Below are positions 31,193-39,780 of a stretch of DNA of 64,000 nt, piece by piece. How positions within the stretch are numbered: position 1 is the first letter of the stretch; every line of letters starts with the position of its first letter. The notes beneath the pieces were generated by a model. That model was given only the letters and a program-made list of their open reading frames with translations. It made no database searches and was not told the DNA's origin. Both the position numbers and the translations under genes were made by a program. The DNA is from Brevibacterium antiquum (GTDB lineage: Bacteria > Actinomycetota > Actinomycetes > Actinomycetales > Brevibacteriaceae): contig NZ_JABASX010000011.1 in NCBI RefSeq assembly GCF_016107655.1, forward strand, positions 1 to 64,000, given 5' to 3'.

Positions 31193-32698
31193 ATGACGCT
31201 CGGATCCACTGGCCAGATCGCCGCCCCCACCCGGAGCACCGGATCGGGACCCTACCCCAGGCTCATCCTCCGCAATGTCATGATCGTCGACGGAACCGGC
31301 GCTGCCCCATACGGGCCAGCAGACATCCTGATCGAAGACGACAGGATCACCGGAATCTGGGAACCGAACGGGGCGAGCAGCCTCACCGAACGTCCCTCGA
31401 CCGACGGCGCCGAAGTCATGGACCTCAACGGCTCCTACGTCTTGCCGGGGCTTATCGACTCCCACGCCCACATCGGCAAACCCGAGCAGGCACCGAACGC
31501 CGACTATGTCTATAAACTCTGGCTCGGCCACGGCGTGACCACCATCCGCGAACTCGGTGCATTCAACGGCCTCGACTGGACCGTTTCCGAGGCCCGACGA
31601 GCCGCAGCCAACGAAATCGCGGCCCCGCGCCTGCACATCTATCCCGCACTGCGTGCCGGAACCCTCGACGGGCCCACCCCGGTCACGGCTGACGAGGCAA
31701 CCGCGTGGGTCAATGAGGTCGCCGACCGCGGAGCGAACGGAGTGAAGTTCTTCGGCACCTCCCCCACTGTTTTCGGTGCCGCCGTCGAAGCGGCACAAGC
31801 ACGTGGTCTGCGGACCGCCTGCCACCACGATCAGCGCCGAGCCGCGCAGGTCAACGCCCTCACCTCGGCGAGGTGGGGACTGAACAGCATCGAACACTGG
31901 TACGGCATCCCCGAGGCGATGTTCCGCGACCGCACGCTCCAGCACGTGCCCACCGACTACAACCACAACAGCGAACCCCAGCGCTTCAGCCAAGGCGCCC
32001 ACCTGTGGCTGCAGACCGCCGAGCGCGGCAGCAGCGCCTGGCACGAGACCCTCGCGGAGCTCCTCGAACTCGGAACCGCATTGAGCCCGACATTCAACAT
32101 CTACATCGGGTCCCGCGACGCCGCCCGAGTGCGCACCTCCGAATGGCACTCCGACTTCACCTCCCCCACTCTGTGGGAGTTCTTCCAGCCCTCGGCCGAC
32201 AAACACGGCTCCTACATGGGCGACTGGACAAGCGAGGACGAGATCGCTTGGCGCCACGCCTACGTCAAATGGATGTCCTTCGTCAACGACTACAAGAATC
32301 TTGGTGGCTTGGTCACGGCCGGGTCGGACTCCGGTTTCATCTACAAGGTCTTCGGATTCGGCCTCATCGAAGAACTTGAGCTCCTCCTCGAAGCGGGGTT
32401 CCACCCCCTCGAAGTCGTCCGCGCCGCCACGCTGAGCAGCGCCGCGCTTCTCGGCATCGACGACGAGCTCGGCTCCGTCGAACCCGGCAAGATCGCCGAC
32501 CTGCTCATCGTCAAGGACAACCCCCTGAGCAACTTCAAGGTCCTCTACGGCCACGGTCATCTCCGCGCCGAAGAGTCCGGCATCAACCGCGTCGGCGGAG
32601 TCGACTTCACTCTGCGCTCGGGCATCGTCTACGACGCCCGGGAACTCCGCGAGGACGTGAAATCGATGGTCGCCGAGGAGAAAGCGGGGCAGCACTGA
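31193..32698 (+). CDS. amidohydrolase-superfamily metal-dependent hydrolase
   Basis: A 501-residue cytoplasmic hydrolase of the imidazolonepropionase/prolidase-like branch. PGLIDSHAHIGKP near residue 85 carries the HxH metal ligands. Other probable ligands or catalytic groups are in GVKFFGTSP, ACHHDQ, NSIEHWYG and AGSDSG (last Asp). The C-terminus VEPGKIADLLIVKDNPL completes the composite beta-sandwich. The substrate is unknown. ATG at 31193 has GAGGAG upstream. It lies between the dgo regulator and the convergent peptidase operon and could be independently expressed. Confidence 0.88.
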   Translation: MTLGSTGQIAAPTRSTGSGPYPRLILRNVMIVDGTGAAPYGPADILIEDDRITGIWEPNGASSLTERPSTDGAEVMDLNGSYVLPGLIDSHAHIGKPEQAPNADYVYKLWLGHGVTTIRELGAFNGLDWTVSEARRAAANEIAAPRLHIYPALRAGTLDGPTPVTADEATAWVNEVADRGANGVKFFGTSPTVFGAAVEAAQARGLRTACHHDQRRAAQVNALTSARWGLNSIEHWYGIPEAMFRDRTLQHVPTDYNHNSEPQRFSQGAHLWLQTAERGSSAWHETLAELLELGTALSPTFNIYIGSRDAARVRTSEWHSDFTSPTLWEFFQPSADKHGSYMGDWTSEDEIAWRHAYVKWMSFVNDYKNLGGLVTAGSDSGFIYKVFGFGLIEELELLLEAGFHPLEVVRAATLSSAALLGIDDELGSVEPGKIADLLIVKDNPLSNFKVLYGHGHLRAEESGINRVGGVDFTLRSGIVYDARELREDVKSMVAEEKAGQH

Positions 32699-32708
32699 GC
32701 GACATGGC

Positions 32709-32744
32709 TCGACCCAGGCCGGACTCAGATCCGACCGGGGTCGA
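32709..32744. terminator. bidirectional terminator between convergent genes
   Basis: An outer stem TCGACCC/GGGTCGA with an inner CCGGA/TCCG pair fills the 66-base gap between the convergent amidohydrolase and DUF885 genes. Confidence 0.6.
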
Positions 32745-32764
32745 CGTTAAAAGAGGCGAGATCC

Positions 32765-34492
32765 TCAGTGTCCGGGGGCCGCCTGAGCCTGCCGATCGGC
32801 GGCTGCCGAGCGGATAGCTGCGCGCACGTGTGCCTGCAGCACAGTGAGCGGGACGCTGCCCATCCCGAGCACCGTGTCGTGGAAGTCCCTGATCGAGAAG
32901 TCCTCGCCCAGCGTCTCCTCGGCCTCCTGCCGCAGCTGCTGAATCGTCAGTTGCCCGAGGTAGTAGGCAGTGGCCTGCCCGGGCCAGGAGATGTACCGGT
33001 CGATCTCCGTGACGATCTCATGTTCGGCGATCGCCGTATTGTCCCGCAGGAAGTCCTGCGCCTGCTCCCGGCTCCACCCGAGCGCATGCATGCCCGGATC
33101 AACGACGAGGCGCGCGGCCCGCCACATCTGGAACGACAGCATACCCATGCGTTCGAACGGCGTCTCGTACATCCCCATCTCATCGCCGAGGCGTTCGGTA
33201 TAGAGGCCCCAGCCCTCGCCGAAGGCCGAGATGTAGAGCCGACGGAAGTCGGCGAGCTCGAGCTCCTCAGCTAGCGAGATCTGGAACGAATGTCCGGGCG
33301 CAGATTCGTGCAGGGTCAGTGCCGGCAGGGAATACAGTGGTCGCGCCGGCAAGTTGTACGTGTTGAGCAGGTACCGGTCGGGAGCACCCCGGCCGAACGT
33401 GTCGAATTTCGCGATCTCCGCCGGTGTCTCCATGATGGCGAAGCGCTGCTGCGGCAGACGCCCGAAGTACTGATGGACCACCCGGTCGAAAGCCTTGCAC
33501 GTGTATGCGGCTTCGGACAACAGTTGACGAGGAGTCGCTGCATAGAACTGCGGACTCGTGCGCATGAACTCGAACAGGCCCGGCAGGTCGTCGGGATAGC
33601 CGAGTTCGACGGCGACGTCCTCCATCTCCTCCCGGATCTTCTTCACTTCGACCTGTCCGAGGTCGAAGATCTGCTGCGGGCTGAGATCCGTCGTCGAATA
33701 CTCCCTGATCTGGGACCGGTAGAACTCGAGACCATCCGGCTGGTCGACCGCGGCGATCGATTCGGGCAGATTGGGCAGATACTCCGTTGTCAGGAAGTCA
33801 AGAAGTTTCCGGTAAGCGGGCACGACCTCGGCCGAGAGCACCTGAGCGGCCGCCGCGTGGAGTTCGGTTCGAACCTGTTCGGGCACGACCGCCGGGATTC
33901 TTCGGAACGGTCCGAAGAACGACAGCTCGGTGACGTCCTCGGTCTCGGCGACGACCCGCACCGGTTCCTCTCGTCCGCTCATGCACACCCTGGCCGGCCC
34001 AAAGCCTCGAGCCACCCCGGCCCTCATGTTCTCGATCTGCTGATCGAAGAACCGTGGAATGTCGCCGAGCAAGCTGATGTATGCCCGAGCCGAACCGACG
34101 TCTTCAAACACAAGACGGTAGGCGTCGAAGGCGAGCGTGCGCCAGAAGGCAGAATCCGCCGTTGCCGGTCTCTCCCACATCCGGTATCTCTGCGCCTCGA
34201 CCAAGGTGACCAACTGCTGGCGGTAGACCTCGAAGTCGATAGTCTCCTCCACAGTGAGAGTATCGGTACTGACCGAATCGAGTTTGCCGAGCGTGTTTTC
34301 CCACATCTGCTGCCGACGCAACTGCGAGGCCTCACCGACATCCGGCAAGTAGTCGACGACGGAGGCCTTCTGAGACAGTGACCCGAATTCGGCCTCTCTC
34401 CACGTCCACTCCGCATTGATGATGTTGGCAAGCTTCCTGCCTTCGGCTGACGCCCTTGCATGTGAGCTGCCTCGATGATGGCTCTCGGGCAC
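32765..34492 (-). CDS. DUF885 family peptidase-like protein
   Basis: A DUF885 protein with the zinc-peptidase-like HESAPGH motif (LTLHESAPGHSFQISLAE) and AFGEGWGLYTERLGDEMG downstream, as in the family. No signal peptide is evident. The chosen start is GTG at 34492, with AGGAG 7 bases upstream, giving 575 residues; the longer open frame to 34669 overlaps the S10 gene by 100 bases and is unlikely. It is the last gene of the leftward peptide-uptake operon, so a role in hydrolysing imported peptides or dipeptide-like substrates is likely. Enzymology of the family is poorly established. Confidence 0.88.
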   Translation of the reverse strand: MPESHHRGSSHARASAEGRKLANIINAEWTWREAEFGSLSQKASVVDYLPDVGEASQLRRQQMWENTLGKLDSVSTDTLTVEETIDFEVYRQQLVTLVEAQRYRMWERPATADSAFWRTLAFDAYRLVFEDVGSARAYISLLGDIPRFFDQQIENMRAGVARGFGPARVCMSGREEPVRVVAETEDVTELSFFGPFRRIPAVVPEQVRTELHAAAAQVLSAEVVPAYRKLLDFLTTEYLPNLPESIAAVDQPDGLEFYRSQIREYSTTDLSPQQIFDLGQVEVKKIREEMEDVAVELGYPDDLPGLFEFMRTSPQFYAATPRQLLSEAAYTCKAFDRVVHQYFGRLPQQRFAIMETPAEIAKFDTFGRGAPDRYLLNTYNLPARPLYSLPALTLHESAPGHSFQISLAEELELADFRRLYISAFGEGWGLYTERLGDEMGMYETPFERMGMLSFQMWRAARLVVDPGMHALGWSREQAQDFLRDNTAIAEHEIVTEIDRYISWPGQATAYYLGQLTIQQLRQEAEETLGEDFSIRDFHDTVLGMGSVPLTVLQAHVRAAIRSAAADRQAQAAPGH

Positions 34493-34565
34493 GTCGATTC
34501 TCCTGTTCTCGATGATGATCGTCTTGGCGTGTTGCCGACCGGCTCGGTGCGCGAGACCGTCCGGC

Positions 34566-36089
34566 TCAGATGGGTTGGTTCGACTCAGGCTTGGCACCGT
34601 CTCCGATCGACCAAGCGACGAAGTCTGCGATATCGCGCAGCTGCTCGACCCGGACCTGCTGGTCGACATACATCATGTGCCCGGCCGGGTAATAGCGACG
34701 AACGATCTGATCATGGGACTCATCGGCAATGCGCAGGTGCGCAAGCACATGCTCCGAGGCGGCGAACGGCGTCGCCGAGTCGTGATACCCGAAAGCCACG
34801 TAGACCTTGAGATGCGGATTCATGCGCATCGCGAAAGCGAGATCTTCGGCAGTGTTGACGGTGGAGTTCTCGAACTCCTTGTACGACCATGGATGGACTC
34901 TGGATGTCAGCACCTCGTAGGTGAGGTCCGATTCGTATCCGAGTTCGGCACGCAGCAGATGATTGATGCCCACGGTGTAGGGATACTGGATCGCCGGATA
35001 CGAAGGGTCGTCGCCCAGCACCTCGGAGGCCACCTTCCCCGGATGCGCGGTGAAGCGGGAATCCAAGCGACCGATGCGCAGTCGCTGATCGCGGAGCAGT
35101 TCGGTGAAGAAGGTGAACTCGTCGATGCGAAGGTCGGCCAACCGGACGAACTTCTCATCGATCCCAATGAGCTCGGCCAGCTTCGCAGCTATCCGGGAGT
35201 GTTCGGCGGCCTCGAGCCGGTGTCCGCGCGCAAGCGCCTGGCTGAAGTCCCCATGGGTAAAATCCGTCGCCTCTGCGACGACATCTTCGAGCTCGCGCCC
35301 CGGATGTTTGCCGTGATAGTGCGCGATGGCGGCAAACGTCGGCAGGTAGTGGATGTAGGGCGCTTCGTTGCCCTCCGCGAAATCGATCGTGGCGAAATCG
35401 AGGACGGCCGAGATGAGGAGGATGCCGTTGAAGGCGATCCCATGTCGTTTGGCCAGATGTCCGGCCAGGGCCGCAGCACGGGTGGTTCCGTAGGACTCCC
35501 CGGCGAGGAACTTCGGTGAGATCCACCGATTGTTCCGTGTCAGCCACAGCCGGATCGCCTCGCCGACGACGTCGCGATCCCCAGTGAACCCGTGGAAGTC
35601 CTCCGGCTTCTCCCCCTCTGCGGTGCGGGAGTATCCCGTGGTCACCGGGTCGATGAAGACCAGATCGGCGTGAGCCAGAGTCGTCTCAAGATTGTCGACG
35701 AGACCGTAGGGCGGCGGGGTGCGATCATTGACGTCGTTGGCCACCACCCGCCGTGGACCGAAGAGGCCGATGTGCATCCAGGCCGATGACGATCCCGGGC
35801 CTCCGTTGAAGACGAAGACGACAGGACGCTGAGCATCCTGACCGTCGTCGGTGCCCTCAGTGATGGCGGTGTAGGAGGTGAGGAAGATCTGTGCCTTGGG
35901 CTTGAGGCCGGCGAACACTCCGTCCTCAACGACTTCGGAGCCGATGACCATCCGGCCCGCCTGGGCCCGATACCGGAGTAAGCCGTCGGGCAGTTGTAGC
36001 TCATGGACAGTGGTGACGAAGTCATCGACCGGTTGCGGTGGGTCCGCCGGCTGATTCGTGGGCTGTGACTGAGTCTGTGTGTCAGACAT
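34566..36089 (-). CDS. S10-family serine carboxypeptidase-like hydrolase
   Basis: A 507-residue alpha/beta-hydrolase of peptidase family S10. The oxyanion region is FNGGPGSSSAWMHIGLFGPR near residue 93, and the nucleophile is in KFLAGESYGTTRAAALAGHL near residue 195 (GESYG). The acid and base are in AFGYHDSATPF and RYYPAGHMMY. The N-terminus MSDTQTQSQPTNQPADPPQP has no hydrophobic core, so the enzyme should be cytoplasmic, unusual for S10 carboxypeptidases but common for this bacterial branch. It follows the ABC ATPase genes by 87 bases and precedes the DUF885 gene. Confidence 0.92.
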   Translation of the reverse strand: MSDTQTQSQPTNQPADPPQPVDDFVTTVHELQLPDGLLRYRAQAGRMVIGSEVVEDGVFAGLKPKAQIFLTSYTAITEGTDDGQDAQRPVVFVFNGGPGSSSAWMHIGLFGPRRVVANDVNDRTPPPYGLVDNLETTLAHADLVFIDPVTTGYSRTAEGEKPEDFHGFTGDRDVVGEAIRLWLTRNNRWISPKFLAGESYGTTRAAALAGHLAKRHGIAFNGILLISAVLDFATIDFAEGNEAPYIHYLPTFAAIAHYHGKHPGRELEDVVAEATDFTHGDFSQALARGHRLEAAEHSRIAAKLAELIGIDEKFVRLADLRIDEFTFFTELLRDQRLRIGRLDSRFTAHPGKVASEVLGDDPSYPAIQYPYTVGINHLLRAELGYESDLTYEVLTSRVHPWSYKEFENSTVNTAEDLAFAMRMNPHLKVYVAFGYHDSATPFAASEHVLAHLRIADESHDQIVRRYYPAGHMMYVDQQVRVEQLRDIADFVAWSIGDGAKPESNQPI

Positions 36090-36176
36090 GATTGGGTTGA
36101 GGTCCTTCCCTGTGTGTGGAGATGGTGGAGATTCGGTGGTCGGTGACGATGCTGACCGCCGAGGTGGTTGTATCGG

Positions 36177-36992
36177 TCAGGAACGCCGGCCCGCGTCCCA
36201 GCGGGGATCGATGCTCGGGACCGAGGCGAGCAGGGCCTTCGTGTATTCGTGCTGCGGGTCATCGAAGATCTCGTCCCGCGGCCCCTGCTCGACGATCCGG
36301 CCCTTCTGCATCACGGCAACCTTGTGGGCGATCTGTCGCACAACCGCCAGATCGTGGGCGATGAAGATGTAGGAGATGTCGCGTTCGCGCTGCAGGTCGA
36401 CCAACAGCTCGAGCACCTGCGCCTGAACCGACACATCGAGGGCGGAGACCGCCTCGTCGCAGATGACGAGCTTCGGTTCGACGATGAGGGCGCGAGCGAT
36501 GCCGATGCGTTGGGCCTGCCCTCCGGAGAACTGGCGCGGATAGCGAGTGGAGTGATCGGGGTTCAGTCCGACTCGCTCCATCGCCGCCTTGACCATGCTC
36601 CGGCAGCCACCCGCGGCCGTCCGTTTCTGATAGCGGAGGGGTGCCGACACCACCTCTTCGACGGTGTGACGCGGGTTGAGCGAGGAGTACGGATCCTGGA
36701 AGACCATCTGGACGCCGCTGCGAAAGTCCCGCAGTGACGCACCCGAATGCTGGGTGATCTCCTCACCCTGGAACTCCACAGACCCGGACGTAGGATCGAT
36801 GAGGCGTGCGATCATCCGCGCCGTGGTCGACTTTCCCGAACCGGACTCTCCGACGATGCCCAGCGTCTGTCGCCGGTGGACATCGAAGGAGACTCCCTCG
36901 ACCGCAGTGAATGTCTCTCTGCGGCCAGTGCGGAACTCCTTGCTCAGGTCCTTGGCCGCCAGCAGCGGCGTGGCGATGTCGCTCATGCTCAC
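36177..36992 (-). CDS. oligopeptide ABC transporter ATPase (DppF/OppF type)
   Basis: A 271-residue ATPase: Walker [11 protein letters not shown] near residue 50, Q-loop MVFQDPYSSLNPRHTV, signature FSGGQAQRIGIARAL, Walker B KLVICDEAVSALDV, and switch His in FIAHDLAVV. The C-terminal YTKALLASVPSIDP is typical of peptide/nickel importers. Overlaps the partner ATPase by 4 bases. An ATG two codons in is an alternative start. Confidence 0.94.
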   Translation of the reverse strand: MSMSDIATPLLAAKDLSKEFRTGRRETFTAVEGVSFDVHRRQTLGIVGESGSGKSTTARMIARLIDPTSGSVEFQGEEITQHSGASLRDFRSGVQMVFQDPYSSLNPRHTVEEVVSAPLRYQKRTAAGGCRSMVKAAMERVGLNPDHSTRYPRQFSGGQAQRIGIARALIVEPKLVICDEAVSALDVSVQAQVLELLVDLQRERDISYIFIAHDLAVVRQIAHKVAVMQKGRIVEQGPRDEIFDDPQHEYTKALLASVPSIDPRWDAGRRS

Positions 36993-37837
36993 TCGCCCCC
37001 TTTCGTAAGAATGGGCTCGGGAAGATCGACGACGTCGTCGAGACGCGGTGTCGCGGCAAGCAGCGCTCTGGTGTAGTCCTTGCGCGGGCTCGAGAAGATC
37101 TGCTCCGCAGTGCCCTGTTCGACAGTCCGGCCGAACCGCATCACCGTCACATGGTCGGAGATCTGGCTGACGACGGCCAGGTCGTGGGTGATGAACAGCA
37201 TCGCCGCCTGCGTCATCTCCTGCACCTCAGCGAGCAGATCGAGGATCTGGGCTTGGACGGTGACGTCAAGGGCCGTTGTCGGTTCATCGGCGATGATGAG
37301 GTCGGGTTCGCACACGAGCGCCATCGCGATCATCACTCTTTGGCGCATACCCCCGGAGAACTGATGGGGGTAGTGTCCGACGCGGCCGGCGGCGTCGGGG
37401 ATGCGCACTCGATCCATCGCCTCGGCGGCCTTCCTCATCGCCGCTGCCTTCGTGCCTCCCTTATGAGCACGGTAGGCCTCGGCGATCTGGAAGCCGACCG
37501 TGTAGTAGGGATTGAGCGAGGACAGAGGATCCTGAAAGATCATCGCGATCTGGTCGCCGCGGGTCCGCCGCATTGAGGCATCGGACCGATGGAGCAGTTC
37601 GTTTCCGTGGAATCGCGCCGACCCTGTTGTCGTCGCCTCTTTCGGCAGAAGACCCATGATCGCCAGTGAGGTCATCGACTTGCCCGACCCTGATTCGCCG
37701 ACCAGTCCCATCGTCTGGCCCCGTGCGATGTCGAACGAGCTTCCGTCGACGACGACGCCGAGCGGAAATTCGATGCGAAGATCCCGCACAGACAGGACCG
37801 GAGCGTCACTTGCAGCTCTCGACGGATGTGCGCTCAT
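36989..37837 (-). CDS. oligopeptide ABC transporter ATPase (DppD/OppD type)
   Basis: Second ATPase of the importer. Walker [16 protein letters not shown]-loop MIFQDPLSSLNPYY, signature [15 protein letters not shown], Walker [15 protein letters not shown], switch His in FITHDLAVV. Start ATG at 37837 (MSAHPSRAASD) overlaps the permease stop by 4 bases and gives 282 residues; a longer frame to 38257 is the permease gene out of register. DppD proteins are often about 320-330 residues, so the C-terminal extension is short. Confidence 0.93.
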   Translation of the reverse strand: MSAHPSRAASDAPVLSVRDLRIEFPLGVVVDGSSFDIARGQTMGLVGESGSGKSMTSLAIMGLLPKEATTTGSARFHGNELLHRSDASMRRTRGDQIAMIFQDPLSSLNPYYTVGFQIAEAYRAHKGGTKAAAMRKAAEAMDRVRIPDAAGRVGHYPHQFSGGMRQRVMIAMALVCEPDLIIADEPTTALDVTVQAQILDLLAEVQEMTQAAMLFITHDLAVVSQISDHVTVMRFGRTVEQGTAEQIFSSPRKDYTRALLAATPRLDDVVDLPEPILTKGGE

Positions 37838-38829
37838 GAGGTGCTCACTCTCACTCGGGGGTCGAGCACCCGGTAGAGCAGGTCGACCACAATGTTGGCG
37901 ATGATCACGGCAAAGGCGGCCACAAGCGTCACACCCATGATCACGGGCTGATCGTTGACGGCGATCGCGTCGTAGGCGTACCGGCCGACGCCGTTGAGTC
38001 CGAAGACCGTCTCGGTGATGAGGGCTCCGCCCAGCAATGTGGCGAAGTCGACGCCCAGGAGTGTGACGATCGGGGTCAATGACGGACGCAGTCCGTGCCG
38101 GATGAGGACGGCGCTGCGTCCCAGGCCCTTGGCACGGGCCGTGCGCATGAAGTTCTCTCCCATGGTGTCGATGACATTGGTCCGGGTCAGCCGCGCGTAC
38201 ATCGACGCGTACATGAGCGCAAGCACCATCCACGGCATGAGGTAGGCCTGGAACCACTGCACTGGACTGTCAGTGAACGGGACCACCGTCGGGAACGGCA
38301 GCCATTGGAGCTGCACGACGAGGAGGTATTGCAGGACTAAGGCCACGAAGTAGTTCGGCAGGGAGATCCCGGCCAGGGCGAACATCATCGCTCCCTTATC
38401 CCACCAGGTGCCTTCCTTCACAGCGCTGATCACGCCCGCGGCCACACCGGAGAGCAGCCACAGGACCGCGGCACCGACGGCAATGGTCACCGAGACCGGC
38501 AGACGATCGACGATCCCCTGCAGGACATCCTGGTTGGTCTGGAACGAGTACCCGATGCACGGGGCGTTGCAGTGGACCACCGAGGCACCCGAACCGTAAT
38601 CGCGGCCGACGAAGATTGCGGCGAGGAACGTGAAGAACTGAGTGAAGAACGGTTCGTTCAGTCCCAATTGGTCCCGGATCGCCTCGATCCTCTCCGGTGT
38701 GCAGGTCTGCCCGCAGATGCTGGCGGCCGGATCCGGTGAGAGTTGGAAGAAGATGACGAAGGTGAAGAACACGACGAGCAGCATGATGATCAGCGCCGCG
38801 AACAATCGTTTGACGAGATAGATGGCCAT
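37834..38829 (-). CDS. oligopeptide ABC transporter permease (DppB type)
   Basis: A 331-residue permease with six membrane segments. The first helix MAIYLVKRLFAALIIMLLVV and the EAA-type loop ARAKGLGRSAVLIRHGLRPS match DppB/OppB. A periplasmic insert of about 60 residues with paired cysteines (SICGQTCTPERI) lies after helix 1, a feature of one actinobacterial subgroup. It overlaps the upstream permease stop by 1 base (TGATG). Confidence 0.94.
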   Translation of the reverse strand: MAIYLVKRLFAALIIMLLVVFFTFVIFFQLSPDPAASICGQTCTPERIEAIRDQLGLNEPFFTQFFTFLAAIFVGRDYGSGASVVHCNAPCIGYSFQTNQDVLQGIVDRLPVSVTIAVGAAVLWLLSGVAAGVISAVKEGTWWDKGAMMFALAGISLPNYFVALVLQYLLVVQLQWLPFPTVVPFTDSPVQWFQAYLMPWMVLALMYASMYARLTRTNVIDTMGENFMRTARAKGLGRSAVLIRHGLRPSLTPIVTLLGVDFATLLGGALITETVFGLNGVGRYAYDAIAVNDQPVIMGVTLVAAFAVIIANIVVDLLYRVLDPRVRVSTS

Positions 38830-39773
38830 CAGAGTCCTCCCGCCCAGATCTTCTGGAGGTTGTCACCGAGCACGGTGAACGAGAGCACTGTGAGGAACAG
38901 GAACATACCCGGTATGGCGAAGAACATCGGATCGCTGGAGTACCAGGTCACCGCCGATGCGATCATCTGCCCCCACGAAGGATCGGGTGGAGTGATGCCC
39001 ACTCCGAGGAAGGACAGGCCGGCCTCGGTGGCGATGAACGTCGGCACCGCCAGCGTGGCCATGACGACGATGGTTCCCGAAAGGTTGGGAAGCACTTCGC
39101 GGAACACCAGCGGAACCCAGCCGGCACCCGATGTCCGGGCCGCCTCGACGAATTCACGATTCTTCAGAGACAGAGTCTGGCCGCGGATCACGCGGGCCGT
39201 GGCCGGCCAGGAGAACAGACTGAGGACGAGGACGAGGAGCAAAGGACGGTTCCCCTGCGGCAGGGCCGAGAGGATTGCGATCATGAAGATCAGTGCTGGA
39301 AACGCCATGAGAAAGTCCGTCACCCGGGAGATCGCGGCATCGACGAACCCGCCGAGGAAGCCGGCGATCACGCCCATGACCACGCCGATGACCATGGTGA
39401 TCGCGGTTGCGCCGATACCGATGAGCATCGAGACGCGCGCGCCGTAGGCGATCCGAGCGAAGATGTCACGGCCGTTCTGGGGTTCGACTCCCATCCAATG
39501 CTCGGCACTGATGCCACCGAACTGCCCGTGCGGCAACCCACCCAGTGCCGGGTCCACGGCTCCTTCGTCGAATTCGTAGGGGCTGTAGCCGGAGAGCTGA
39601 GTAATGAGCGGAGCGAAGATCGCAAGGAGAACGATGAAGACGAGGAACCCTGTGGACAGAATCACTGTCGGTTTGCGCAGGATCCTCTTCAGGGTTCCCG
39701 GCCCGGGGGAAAAATCCTCCCCCGGGCCGGGCCGACCGAATTCCTCGACCTGATTCGAAAGCGAAGCAGTCAC
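38829..39773 (-). CDS. oligopeptide ABC transporter permease (DppC type)
   Basis: A 314-residue permease with an N-terminal OppC_N segment (LKRILRKPTVILSTGFLVFI), six helices, and an EAA loop EAARTSGAGWVPLVFREVLP. The chosen start is GTG at 39773 (first residues TASLSNQVEEF), 7 bases after the binding-protein stop. An upstream frame to 39947 overlaps the binding-protein gene. The order binding protein-C-B-D-F differs from the usual A-B-C-D-F. Confidence 0.92.
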   Translation of the reverse strand: MTASLSNQVEEFGRPGPGEDFSPGPGTLKRILRKPTVILSTGFLVFIVLLAIFAPLITQLSGYSPYEFDEGAVDPALGGLPHGQFGGISAEHWMGVEPQNGRDIFARIAYGARVSMLIGIGATAITMVIGVVMGVIAGFLGGFVDAAISRVTDFLMAFPALIFMIAILSALPQGNRPLLLVLVLSLFSWPATARVIRGQTLSLKNREFVEAARTSGAGWVPLVFREVLPNLSGTIVVMATLAVPTFIATEAGLSFLGVGITPPDPSWGQMIASAVTWYSSDPMFFAIPGMFLFLTVLSFTVLGDNLQKIWAGGL

Positions 39774-39780
39774 GAGTGAA

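Noticed and set aside
31118..32695. 525-codon open frame on the minus strand
   Set aside because: It lies fully opposite the amidohydrolase, whose metal motifs are unmistakable; long antisense frames are expected in GC-rich DNA.
34493..34669. Longer DUF885 start overlapping the S10 gene
   Set aside because: It would overlap the S10 gene by about 100 bases and is low-complexity; GTG at 34492 has AGGAG at good spacing.
37838..38257. N-terminal extension of the DppD ATPase
   Set aside because: The extra residues are the DppB gene out of frame; ATG at 37837 overlaps the DppB stop in the usual ATGA way.
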